In this document: piece by piece, positions 1 through 10,671 of the stretch
Numbering within the stretch: position 1 is the stretch's first letter
How the letters are laid out: each line of letters starts with the position of its first letter
NCBI GenBank assembly: GCA_033439265.1
Contig: JAVTVX010000012.1
Location: forward strand, 299,001 to 363,000
Length of the DNA: 64,000 nucleotides
From: Dillenia suffruticosa
Lineage: Eukaryota; Streptophyta; Magnoliopsida; Dilleniales; Dilleniaceae
Reading direction: 5' to 3'
Translations under genes and position numbers: made by a program
Notes under the pieces: generated by a model
Databases searched by the model: none
The model's input: only the letters and a program-made list of their open reading frames with translations
Told to the model about the DNA's origin: nothing

Positions 1-1105
1 GCGGTGGGGACATGACGCGCTTCTTGTTTCCTGCCGGACTAGGACTCGACCACTCTTTCTAGACATCTTCCATAGCTATAAATTAAAAATATTTAATATA
101 TTAAATTTTACATGATCTAGCTTAGCTCAATATTTATTTATTTTTTTTTATAAAAGATTACTTGATTTAAATAAAAATTAAATAATTTAAAATCAATTAA
201 ATATAGAAGGTAAAATTTTTTGCTTGACTCATTCATTCTATATTGTATTACTCTTCTATTTAGAAAAATTTTAATTGTAATTCATAATGGTAAGTGGTCT
301 TCAATCGACTCATTGCATGTGTTTTTGACCGCACAGCATGTCTCTTATTCACTTTCTAACTTGGTTTCTTTCAACTTTTTGACTATAAAGTATGGGATTT
401 TTATTAATATCAAATTAAATAAATTGATTAATATAGGAATTATTGGAAAGATTTTATGGTGAGCAGAAAAGCAAGCAAGCAAACAAACACAAGTCTTTTG
501 GTATTGGTATAGGTATTGGAATTCCAACTCCTATTTCTTTCCGCGTACCATTTGTCCTTTTGTGAGGAAATTTACATCGAGGCTTCAAAACCTCGGACCG
601 TTTGTGTGACTTTTTAAGTCCATGATTATGATCTCTCCTTTCTTTGCAAGAAAATTCTTTCTTCAAGTCTTCTCGTCTTGTCTTCTTCCTACCCAGCCAG
701 CTTAACTTTCCATTCTAGTTCCTGATTTCTATTAATTAATGTTCTTTCAAAAATATTGTACAGTTCTGATTCATTAAAATTATAATGAGATTTTTCGAAT
801 AAATCCCAACTAGCAAAATTATTTTGACGTGAGAGGCAAAGAATGAAGTTGAAAAAAGGAATGAAAGACGGGTGCCGACTAATGAATGTTATTTATACCA
901 TGAAAAGCATGTATATATATATTTTTGTGTAACTGGATTACTTTTTATCGATTGATTTTCGTATTTTATCTGATTAATTCAATCTAAATACTGTCAGACC
1001 CATTAAAAGATTGACTTTCTAAAATATTTTTTTCTCTATTCTTAGAGTTTGAAACTCAAGATCTCTTAAAAGAGTAAAATATTCGATCACTTAAAGCCTT
1101 AACAC
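1..1105. repeat. Duplicated NAC-upstream segment, copy A
   Basis: This stretch is a near-copy of the region from 10672 to about 11770, which is the upstream region of the NAC gene at 9030-10450. The match begins at base 1 and is nearly continuous with scattered substitutions and small indels to about 930 (11600 in the other copy), then becomes looser to about 1105. Because the match starts at the first base, the duplication probably continues to the left of the window, and a second minus-strand NAC copy is expected there. No gene is visible inside; short open frames in it are A/T-rich and unlike any protein. Confidence 0.85.
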
Positions 1106-1179
1106 CTACTATTGGGTCTGTTCGGGTCTAAAATGGCCCATAAAGCCCTTTTTTTTAAAAATAATTATTTTGTGGTGCG

Positions 1180-1765
1180 GATTTGCAATAAAAAAATAAT
1201 GAAACAAAAAAAAATGTGTTTTATTTTGTTAAATTCTGAAAGTTTCCTTCTTAAATTGGAAAGTCAAACCTTAAAAAAAGAAAATCAAAATCTAAAAGTT
1301 TTCTTTTTGTTTTTTTTTTTACAAAAATTGAAAATTTCTTAATTGTAAATTTTTTTTTTATGAATTTGGGAAGTCAAATTTAAAAAAAATTGAAATCTGA
1401 AAATTTCCCTTTTCTGTTTCCTAAAACCGGAAATTTCTTAATTGCAACTTCTTTTTTGAAATTGGGAAGTCAAATTTTAAAAAAAGAAAATAGAAATTTA
1501 GAAGTTTCCCAAAATTTGAAATTTCCTTAAAATAATATTTTATTGGAAAGTTTTCTTCTAAAATTGAGAAGTCAGACTTAAAAAAATATTGAAATCTAAA
1601 AATTTATTTTCTTTTTTATTTTCCAAAATCTGGAACTTTTTTAAAAGAAACCAAATTCTAAAAGATTTTTTAAAACCGGAAGTTCCCAAAAAAATATATA
1701 CATTTGAATCTAGAAGTTTCTCAAAAGGAAACTAAATTGTTAAAAAATTCTTTAAAATAGGAATT
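1180..1765. repeat. Degenerate tandem repeat, period about 100 bp
   Basis: A phrase close to TTGGGAAGTCAAATTT followed by an A-run, GAAAATCTAAAAGTTTCCC-like text and a T-run recurs near 1255, 1365, 1462 and 1563, with more decayed versions to about 1765. The spacing is roughly 100 bp. The tract is extremely A/T-rich, has no plausible gene, and looks like an old satellite-like or element-internal array. Confidence 0.55.
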
Positions 1766-1939
1766 TCCCAAAAAAAAAATGTTTGCAAAAAAAAGATCCA
1801 AAAAATTATTTTCAAAAAGAAAAGAAGTCAACTTTATTTTAAAAATAAAAAAGAAGTATAAGAATAGCAAAAATTCTTTGTTTCTCATATTCCTTCACTA
1901 GAAAAATGACCCACTATTGGGGATCTCGAGAGGAGATCT

Positions 1940-2800
1940 TATATTTCTTTTTTTTTTAATACCAAATGTCGACTTTGATAAAAATTAGAATTCGATTTTG
2001 ATGAAAACTTAATGTCAAACTTTGATGAAAAGCTGAATGTCGATTTTGATGAAATCTTCTCATTTGTTTTATATTGAAATCCACGTCCAAAAATCCTAAA
2101 CATATTTTCCAAAAACCAAAACATCCACGTAAAAATTGTCATGCATATTTTCAAAAACTCACACATTACCAAAATCATATAAAATCTTAAAATATGCAAA
2201 AAAATTCCAATAGAGTAGATCTGATACCACTTGTTGGGAAAATAATTTAATGCAAAATTATGCCACACATCATATTAAATCACTAAAATTAAAAATTTAA
2301 TAACTAAAATTGAAAAATTCAAATTAGATAAAAAATGTTCCTAATTCCATAGAGGAAATTTGAATCGAATGAGATCCAGATCCAAGCAGAGTCTTGGTCC
2401 AGTCTTTCGGGTCAAATATATCTTCACAAAACTCTCTATATAATGGGATATTAGAAGAGTAAAGTGATACATTGACCCGGGAGCCATAACCATTTTATAA
2501 CTGTAAGGTAACTTTTACTTTCCAAATCTATTTGTTTAGCTTATGTCATCTCTCCTTAAATTACCCTTTGACATTTTCTATTTAAGCTATTATAAATAGT
2601 AAATATCCATTGATATCTACATATTTTATTTATTTTCATATCCTATTAGATACATTAAATCCAAAATACCAAATTTTTGAATTTAACAAATTACTTTTAT
2701 ATAAGTTTATTTTAAATGATAGAATGTAATATATAATTATTTTTTACATATAAACTCAACGTTGAATTAATGATATAACACGTATCACTATATTCTTAAA
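1940..2800 (-). mobile_element. Probable LTR-element remnant (primer-site signature)
   Basis: At about 2218-2230 the plus strand carries the complement of a tRNA-Met primer-binding site (reading TGGTATCAGAT on the minus strand) immediately beside TGTTGGGAAAAT at 2233, a typical LTR edge. An LTR would thus lie to the right of 2233 and internal sequence to the left, where a short motif (TTTGATGAAAA) repeats at 1978-2070. The other LTR end and the partner LTR were not found, so the boundaries are approximate. Confidence 0.4.
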
Positions 2801-2985
2801 AATTCCTTAATGATATTGATCGAAGTAAACTTTAGTAGGGTTATTCCTGAACAAGATGGACTAGTTTAGGAGCGGATATGAACTATGGGAAGGTCTATAT
2901 AAAAGGGAATTGTATTTTTAGTCATTGCATTGCTATTGATTGATTTTCCTAAATGCATTGCCCATATATATGGATAAATATGTAG

Positions 2986-4059
2986 GTGGGTGGTCAAGTG
3001 CACCGGATGGTCCATATGCATGGGGGTATTTCTACGTTACAGAGCAAGGTAACCCCCCAGATAGTTGTGTGTCCAATTAAGAATATCTTTGTGCCCATAG
3101 AAGACTCTCTCCCCTAATTTTGAGATTTAGGATTCAAATTATTGTGTAACCAAAAAAAAAAAAAAAAGAAAGAAGTATTATGGTCAGGGTCCCATTCAAA
3201 TTTCTTAGGAAGTTGCAGTGCCCTTAACTTTTTTTGCAATATACATAAAATAAACATTTTAGGCTCCATATACTTACCTCTATGCTAGAAACCCACTTAT
3301 GTCTAGGGGTAAAAAAACGTTATAATAGTGGACTTATATATTGTATTCTCTGTCTTTCATCTCTTCCATTCCCACATGGATTGCACGTAGGTCCACTTGT
3401 TATGTCTAAGCGGATTAAGATTTCTTATTATTAATTCCATGCGCCATCACATATTCCTTGTTAGCAACTCTTCAAAGTTTGTACGGACGTATTCCATTTA
3501 GGTCTTAAAAGTGCCTTGCCTTGCTTAATAATAATAATAAAACATTATATTAAGATTTCCAATTTGAATAAAAGATTAAAATAGTCAGATCCGTTCTTTT
3601 TAAATGAATCATTACATAAAAGGTAAGAATCAGCATTGGCAAGTTTAACATGTTGACTGTATCGCAAGGCCGGTGACTGTTAGTGTGGTCAAGGCCAATA
3701 TCTAAATTTAAATAATTTATGGTTTTGAACTAAAAAAAGATCGAAATAGACCTTGAATTATAATTCCTTTATTTTCTTTTTATGGCAGCAACCGCAACTA
3801 TGGACCAGCTGGAAGAGCCATGAACTCAGATCTTCTAAATAATCCAGAGTTGGTTGCCACAGATGCCACGATATCATTCAAGACAGCACTCTGGTTCTGG
3901 ATGAGTCCTCAGTCCCCGGCTATGGAGTCACCACCAACATCATCAATGGCGGAGTTGAGTGTGGGAAAGGCTCCAACCACCCCACAAGTTGAGGATCGCA
4001 TTGGGTTTGTGAGTTGCTTTCTGTGGGATATGGCAAACAATCTTGATTGCTATAAGTAA
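2986..4059 (+). pseudogene. Class I chitinase (GH19) pseudogene
   Basis: Two pieces of a GH19 chitinase are readable. The first (from 2986) encodes [15 protein letters not shown] and a TEQGN segment containing the second catalytic Glu that the neighbouring gene lacks; the second (about 3789-4059) encodes the [17 protein letters not shown] and TALWFWM segments. No hevein or signal-peptide exon is found upstream. The first piece is interrupted by a 67-bp A-tailed insert at 3104-3170 between two AGAAG copies. The intervening splice donor is damaged (TTAGGAAGT where the intact gene has TAGTAAGT). The last exon has lost about 25 codons after MSPQSP, with a local frame change before VEDRIGF, and the C-terminal cysteine region is altered. 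It is a dead tandem relative of the chitinase at 5503-7438 and cannot encode an enzyme. Confidence 0.85.
3104..3170 (+). mobile_element. Short 5'-truncated SINE in chitinase pseudogene
   Basis: The insert ends in a 16-base A-run and carries a B-box-like GGATTCAAATT followed by TTGTGTAACC before the A-run. It splits the chitinase exon between flanking AGAAG copies (3099-3103 and 3171-3175). The same TTGTGTAA-plus-A ending recurs near 40010 and, inverted, near 14395, so it looks like a member of one tRNA-derived SINE family. Confidence 0.6.
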
Positions 4060-5502
4060 AGGCCTATTAATTCTTAGGGCTCAGAGGCGTAGCAAATGTA
4101 CCGAGTATATTGGGAATAAGCTGCTGCCAACTTCTTGGCGAGCATATAGCAAATTAAGCAGTCTCCACTACAACAAAATTAAATGACAATAAAAAATAAA
4201 ATTTTCAAATAAAGAGGTCAACGCACGCCAAATGACATGTCTTTGTTTTTATTTTTTATTTTTAACCTAACATCAAAACACAAAAAGGACCGATTGTTAT
4301 TATGTTAATTATTTGAGTCAAAACACTTGAGATCTATATAACTATCATCCACTCTAAAAATTTTAATTATGTTATTAATTTTTTTTTTATTTTATCCGTA
4401 ATATTTTTAAATTAACAATTTTACAATTTAAAATAGAGTTTTAAAGATAAAAATAAATTTTTTAAAATAAAATACTAAAATTATCATTTACCAATAATTA
4501 TTTATATTAAAAATGTTATTAAAAAAAAAAAAATTGGTGGCATTGTTTTGTTTGAAGGAGAGATGTTTGTCTACAAAAACTCATGCAAATCCAGGGATGG
4601 GCGTAGTCGGGTCTAACCCAGACCCCAAACAAGTGAGGCTCGAACAATAAGTGCCCACAACATACGACCCAAACTGTTAACTTATTCATATGGAACAATT
4701 TGGGCATTAAATATCCACATTATGGGTCTTTATAATATTTCAAAAAATAAAAAATAAATACATGATCCACTTCACCTAATAATATATTACTTCGATTTCA
4801 ACTCAACAAATTTTACACCCACAAACCCAAATTTAATTTGATTTCAAATAAACTGAAAATAATTCATATTAATAAAAAAAATATTAAATATTTTTAAAAT
4901 TAAATAAAAAAGAGTTGAATTGTAATATAAAATTTAATCCCTTTAACTCTTAACTTTTTTAATTTCTCTAATATTATTTTTAATTAATTAAAATCATGGT
5001 GGGTTCTTTTTTGTGTGCAAAAAAAAAAAAAAAATCATGGTGGGCTTTGGTTGCATGTTGTGCAAAATGACCCACTTAATCAAATTTCTTTGGGACCACT
5101 AGGGCTGGGTCAGAATTGGAATCAGGCCCAACAGGTGGGAGGCTACGTGCCCGTCTGGCAAGACGAGTCAAAATCGAAATGCTGCCGATCTGGCTCTCAA
5201 GTCAAACCAAAAATCTTCATCTCTCTATCTCTCTCTCTCTCTCTCTCTCCAATCATTCACGGGTCTTCTTAATGCCGCTGATTATGATATGACGAATTCA
5301 ACCCATCCTTTCTTCCTCTTTCTTGTTCTTTCTTGATTTCCATTTTAATTTTATTTCTTCAGCTCTCTCTCTCTCTCCCTGAATCTTCTTACTTCGACAC
5401 ATCTCATCTTTCTTTCAATTCACTGTATCTGTAGTTTTGTCTTTCTTAATGGGTCAATCATTGTACATGTTACTTTATTTTTTTTCTTTCTTTCAGGGAA
5501 CA
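4060..5502. other. Spacer between chitinase copies; no gene seen
   Basis: The left part is A/T-rich with no convincing open frame. From about 5220 there is a CT microsatellite (about 5229-5249) and pyrimidine-rich sequence that probably forms the promoter and 5' leader of the next gene. A TTTCAG at 5491-5496 just before the chitinase ATG could be the acceptor of a leader intron. Confidence 0.4.
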
Positions 5503-7438
5503 ATGGCGGCTCATTATCTGAAAATATCCATTATGGTCACAGGTACGATGATGCCCTAAATCTTTTTATCACATCAATTTGGTTTACGAAAGCTCTCTTT
5601 TTTTTGTTCAAATCTTATTGCCCATTTCATGAAAAGTGGACTGCCATCTCAAACCCATTTGCCTCTTCTTTTGTCTGTGATGGCTTTTGTTGAGTCAAAT
5701 GTATTTCCTTATAATTGGTGCATGTGAATTAGTTAAAAAGAAGACATTTTTCATGAGATTAATCATTGGACCATACTAGATATCGTCCATCAATCTTCAA
5801 CAAATAATTATCACTATGATATACCTAAGACCGAAGACATTGCAACCAGCGGAAAGCTTTCTCAAAAGTGTACAAATCAATTTCTCTCTCTTTACCCTCT
5901 TTCTCGCTTTACACTTTGTAATGGTTCTTAAAAGGGAAAAAAAAAAAAAAAACCTCTAATGGGCGGGAAGAGGACCAATTTAGATTGATTAATCTTTAAT
6001 CCAGTTGCTTGAGCTTGTGCCGTACTATATATCATGATATGTTACCTAGCCATTGGAGTCAGAATCTCTTGTAATAATGTCTGTAGCCTTGTTGGTTCTA
6101 AAATGCCAAAAGAGGTTTTGTCAGCACCCTTATATTACCTAGTTTTCACTGCATTACAGTGGGAGGTTTGGCGCAAGATCGATGTGGTCAAGGAGGAGGA
6201 AATGAGTGTCCTGGAGGATTATGCTGTACCAAGTTTGGTTATTGTGGAAGCACGTCAAATTACTGCTACAATGGTTGCGGGAGTCTATGTCCTAGCATCA
6301 GCGATGGGAGTGGTATTAGCTCTCTAATTAGCAGATCTTTGTTTGATCAAATGTTGAAACATCGGAATGATAAGGGTTGCCCTGGAAAAGGCTTTTATAC
6401 ATATGATGCTTTTCTTGCTGCTGCCAACTCCTTTCCTAGTTTTGGAACCACCGGGGATACCAATACTCGTAGAAGAGAAATTGCTGCATTCTTGGCTCAA
6501 ACTTCTTATGAAACTTCAGGTCCCTTTCACAATCTTTAAATTAGTTGTTATCTTCATTACTACAAGCATCAATATATCCCTCAATAAATTTATTTGGGGC
6601 TTTGCTATTGGTCACCATTGTGCTTCTTTCTTGTGCTCATATTAGTGGCATAGGCACGTATTTAAGGAAATTGATTTGGGAAAATATTGACCTAACTTAA
6701 ACTATGGAGGTAGGTGGCTGGGCAAGTGCACCAGATGGTCCATATGCTTGGGGTTACTGCTACCTTGAGGCGCAGGACATCACAGAGAGTTACTGTGTCT
6801 CCAGTTCAAAATGGCCATGTGTTGCTGGGAAAAAGTATTATGGCCGAGGTCCCATTCAGATTGCGTAGTAAGTGGCTTCTTTTTACCATATTTCTTGCTT
6901 AAGTGAATGTTCAGGGAGAGGTGGAGGGGCTAGGTCTAACAAAATTGCACTATTTACTCCAAAAACCGTTCATGTTTGCTTAGCAAAGAGAAAGAACAAG
7001 GAAATGACCAAGGTCCCTGGATTGATCATCTCTTGGGTTTTTTTTATTTTTATTTTTTTTTCTCTTGGCAGCAACTACAACTATGGTCAAGCGGGCCAAG
7101 CCTTGGGCGTGGATCTACTGAGCAATCCAGACTTGGTTGAAACTGATCCAACAATTTCTTTTAAGACTGCACTTTGGTTCTGGATGACCCCTCAATCACC
7201 AAAACCATCCTGCCATGATGCCATTACAGGAAATTGGACACCATCAACTGCAGACATGGCAGCAGGCCGACTCCCGGGATACGGAGTTACCATCAACCTC
7301 ATTTCTGGTGGAAATGTATGTGGAAATGGTACTAGTGTATTGGCAGAGGACCGAATTGGTTTCTACAAAAGATACTGCGACATACTGGGTGTTGGCTATG
7401 GCAATAATACTGACTGCTCAAACCAAAAGCCCTTTTGA
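5503..7438 (+). CDS. Class I chitinase (hevein domain plus GH19)
   Basis: Predicted exons are 5503-5542, 6160-6519, 6714-6867 and 7072-7438, giving 306 residues; the last two intron positions are those usual in class I chitinases. A weak signal peptide (about residues 1-19) precedes a hevein chitin-binding domain (about 20-58) with all eight cysteines, a short linker and a full GH19 domain ending in DCSNQKPF. Such enzymes are secreted or vacuolar endochitinases that cut fungal chitin. The first catalytic Glu is present (YETSGGW, residue 131), but in GYCYLEAQ the position of the second Glu (usually REQ) is Ala153, with a Glu shifted one place earlier. Activity may therefore be reduced or absent while chitin binding is kept. 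The third exon ends TA before GTAAGT; read unspliced it looks like a stop, but splicing restores Tyr-Asn. The tiny first exon is the least certain part; start chosen because it gives an in-frame signal peptide. Confidence 0.85.
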
Positions 7439-8766
7439 CAAAGTGGGACTGAATCCTATCAGATATGCAAGATCAGGGAGGCGTTGTTATCTTGATACAT
7501 TGGTACTATTGGGAAAGCTCAAGCACAAGCATCGAGCAGAATAGCCAGGCAACCTTGGACAAATTTGGGTTGCATAAGTTGTCTGTTTGTTTGTTTACTC
7601 GGTTAGCTAAAGCAGCACTCAGTCGCAAGGGGTTGGACAGATAGAAGCCTCTAATGTAATATGTTGGTCAAACCATCCAACAGAGGAAGAATTATTCCAT
7701 AGTTCTGAAATACCAATACCAATTTTAATTCTACGAGTGAAATTAATTTGCTTGTTTGTTGTACACATTGTTGGAAGAGAAGAGGATTTGACAAAAAAAA
7801 AAAAAGTTGCTGCAACTTTGAAAAGGTTTCCTGTGATCTGCAGATAATTGGTTTACCATTGCTAAGATTTGCTTAAAATCACATGAAGATGAACTCCAGT
7901 ACCTATTAAAAGTTGCATATGCCCCTGGTTCTCTCAGAAGCAGATTAAGGATGATTGCTGTTTTCTAGTCTTTGTGGTGGCACATAATCATTTTTTCCTT
8001 TTGGAGCCAACCGGAGAAGCCTTATATTCAACCTTTGTTATGATTTACATGCCATGTGAGAGATACAAGCCTAAAAAAGTCTATTCTGCTAGTCTTGGAA
8101 GTTCCAAGTCACCGTGCTATCTTCGGCACTATATCGCTTAGTGACACGTTGAGTCAATTGCCCAACTTGATAGAGACTTGAACAAGCTATTGAATTTGAG
8201 GCCAAACCTTAAATTAGTTGTTCAAACTGGTGCTACTCTAACTTTGACTTGGTCCTAAAATCCCTAGGTTGGTTCCCTCTCAAACCTGAAAATGGGAATG
8301 CCAAATGGATTCGGACACACCCAAAGCCACAAGAAGCTTGAATATAATCGCTCGTTTCATTTTCATAAAATGCAATATTGCCATTATGACAGTAACATGT
8401 TTCTGCAATACCAAACTTCTAGCGTAATGATCGGGTGCTGTATTCCTTTAATCATAAGTTTTGGATTCGAACTATGGGAATGAAATAACATGATCTGAGA
8501 GATCCAATCCTTCCATAGAGTGTTCCACAGTTCTCGAGTCGGATTAGTCGGGCAAATCCTGTATCAATTGGTGATAAGTAATCTACTTACTAAAGAAAAC
8601 ACATGTTTCGGTATTCATAAGAAGATTGGCTTTACCATAAGTCACAAATTTTTTAATCACAAAGATCATGGGAGCCTTCAAACTATAGTCTGAAATGCTA
8701 CATATCGTTGTAAAAGTTCACTCCTGTGCAAGGAATTTTATCCTTTGACAAAAATAACGAAACTTG
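7439..8766. other. Chitinase 3' flank; no gene seen
   Basis: The first few hundred bases are probably the 3' UTR of the chitinase. The rest contains only short open frames without recognisable motifs. Confidence 0.35.
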
Positions 8767-8991
8767 TCCGACAGACAGTTGGTAGAGTAGATAGGTCGCT
8801 ATGCATCTTAACTAAGATTACGGGTTCGACTTGCGATTTGACATGGAGTCAATAATATTGGGAGACCTCTGCCCCTAAAAGGGATCTTAGTCGGGGTGAA
8901 ACTTCGGTCATTGGGTGGTGAACCGATTCCGAGGGCAAAAAAAAAAAAAAAAAAATCAAAGAAAAGAGAAAAGAAAAAAGGAACAACCAGC
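8767..8991 (+). mobile_element. tRNA-derived SINE with target duplication
   Basis: A 225-bp insert lies between two copies of CGAAACTTG (8758-8766 and 8992-9000). It begins with an A-box-like TTGGTAGAGTAGAT and a B-box-like GGGTTCGACTT, and ends in an A-rich tail. This is the standard anatomy of a tRNA-derived SINE inserted on the plus strand. It sits just downstream of the convergent NAC gene. Confidence 0.8.
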
Positions 8992-9029
8992 GAAACTTGG
9001 CATTGCCTTTTTTTGGGTTAGGCTCTCTC

Positions 9030-9712
9030 CTAGAAGTTGAGTATGTTACTTGAAAGAGGAGTCCAAATGTCCATCCATGGGCATCTTAGTTGGGCCCATG
9101 ATGGGTCCACAGTCCAGTCCATGTTGGGCTTGGGCAATTGAAGTGCAGTCAAGTTCTGTTTCCTGCCGAGAGCTGAAGTACTACCACTCTGCGGATAATC
9201 TTGTTGAGACAATGGCGTAATTTCTTCTTCTTCATGCTCTGTCTTGAAAACAATGTCAACTGGTGCTGGATTTGAGTTTTCTGGAGAGTAATTGTACGTC
9301 TGTGAGACCTCGTCTTCTGCAAGGGAGGCCAATGGTGTCGGATCAGTTGCCGTAAATTCTTCCTCCATAGCTGCCCTTTGTTCCAACACCTTCAAAGATG
9401 TAGCTTTTCTGTAAATTTTACACAACACTACGTCCTCCTGTGGGAAAACAAAGTAAAAAGAGCATTAGCCAATCAATGATGCTCTTCAAAGAGATTGGGT
9501 TAAAAAAAAAAAAAAAATCTATAGTTGCTGTAAAAGAAAGATAAAAATCACGTCACGCAGACGAGAAACAAATATATAAAATTATAATCTTGGGGGAAAA
9601 TGATTATAAATTTTAGGTGTCAAACAAATATCGAACAAAATTTTTATTTGTTGTTAGATAATGAAAGTCATTTCATAGCACATGTGAACCAAAATCTGCA
9701 TATGTTGATAAC

Positions 9713-9745
<33 letters not shown>

Positions 9746-10450
9746 TTGATCAAAAGGTACCTTGGTGGAGCTGTTTGTGCGGGGAAGTCTGTACTCGTTC
9801 ATAACCCAGTCAGTCTTGCACCCACGAGGTGCTCTTCCCTTATAGAAAACCAATGTTTTTCTTAGGCCTAAGATCTTCTTGGGGTCCGCCAAACACCGGA
9901 TTTGGCGATCGGATCCGGTTGCCTTCCAAAACCCAGTTTCTGTGGTTCTGTTGGACCTTCCACCACGTCCATTCTTTCTCTCCCGTGGCACAAAAAAATA
10001 CCACTCTCTTTCCCCAGTCTTTGCCAACCCTGAAATTTGGCACAAATGAGCCCATGTAATTAGGCATTTCTTTTGGCCTTATGAATCCTGAAAAAATATA
10101 ATTAGCTACCCCTGGTTTTTTACATATGGATTTCTGGTTGCTCCTTAAAACTGTTTTGTAATATAGTGTAAACAAAGAAGTTCAAGTTAGGCTTAAAATC
10201 CCACCTTACGTACAAATGTTTTGTGAGAAGGGCAAGACCAGAGGAGGCTAACAAAGATGTTACATTTACCTGGCAAGTCAGAAGGGTTGTAATGATAAAT
10301 GTTGAGAAAGCCAAAGATGTCAACATGAAGCCTTTTGCCCATCACAATCTTCTTTAGGTAAAATTCCAGAAGCTCTTCTTCAGTCGGGTGGAACCGGAAA
10401 CCCGGTAGCTCTAGCTCTAGTGTTGTTTTGTCCATTTGGGTATCATCCAT
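9030..10450 (-). CDS. NAC domain transcription factor
   Basis: Three exons on the minus strand, 10270-10450, 9761-10029 and 9030-9437, join in frame to 285 residues. The first two introns fall at the usual NAC positions. The NAC domain covers about residues 12-165 with subdomains A ([18 protein letters not shown]), B/C ([29 protein letters not shown]), D ([20 protein letters not shown], then NEYRLP) and E ([20 protein letters not shown]). The C-terminal tail is acidic and Ser/Pro-rich, as in a plant activation region; there is no membrane segment. It should be a nuclear DNA-binding regulator. The [17 protein letters not shown] signature suggests a NAC22-like subgroup, but I would not assign a named orthologue. 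A long GA microsatellite lies about 130 bp upstream of the ATG, and the further upstream region is duplicated at the left end of the window. Confidence 0.9.
9717..9745. repeat. GA microsatellite in NAC intron 2
   Basis: About 29 bases of GA repeat lie about 15 bp inside the second NAC intron, just after its donor on the minus strand. Confidence 0.85.
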
Positions 10451-10572
10451 TTTTCCCCTAATACTCTTCTCACTGAATTAGTTTTGGTGTTTCAGAAATT
10501 TTCTCACACCCACATTCTGTGTCTCTCTCTACTGCTCTGCTTATGATCTGCCAAGTTATAGAATTGTGTGGT

Positions 10573-10576
<4 letters not shown>

Positions 10577-10620
<44 letters not shown>
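10577..10620. repeat. GA/CT microsatellite upstream of NAC gene
   Basis: About 44 bases of GA repeat lie 127 bp upstream of the NAC start codon; on the transcribed strand this is a CT-rich leader or promoter tract, common near plant transcription starts. Confidence 0.85.
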
Positions 10621-10671
10621 TTGACTACGGTCTCGAAGGAATTGGAGAATTGGAGAGTTCACCTCAGTCAA

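Noticed and set aside
4168-4190. CACTACAACAAAATT resembling a CACTA element end
   Set aside because: No inverted partner end or 3-bp duplication was found within the following kilobases.
6034-6327. 97-codon frame across the chitinase hevein exon
   Set aside because: It runs in the wrong frame over the hevein exon; the true frame shows eight cysteines and the known motif order.
6866-6868. Apparent TAG stop at the end of chitinase exon 3
   Set aside because: The TA belongs to the exon and G starts a GTAAGT donor; splicing gives Tyr, so it is not a nonsense mutation.
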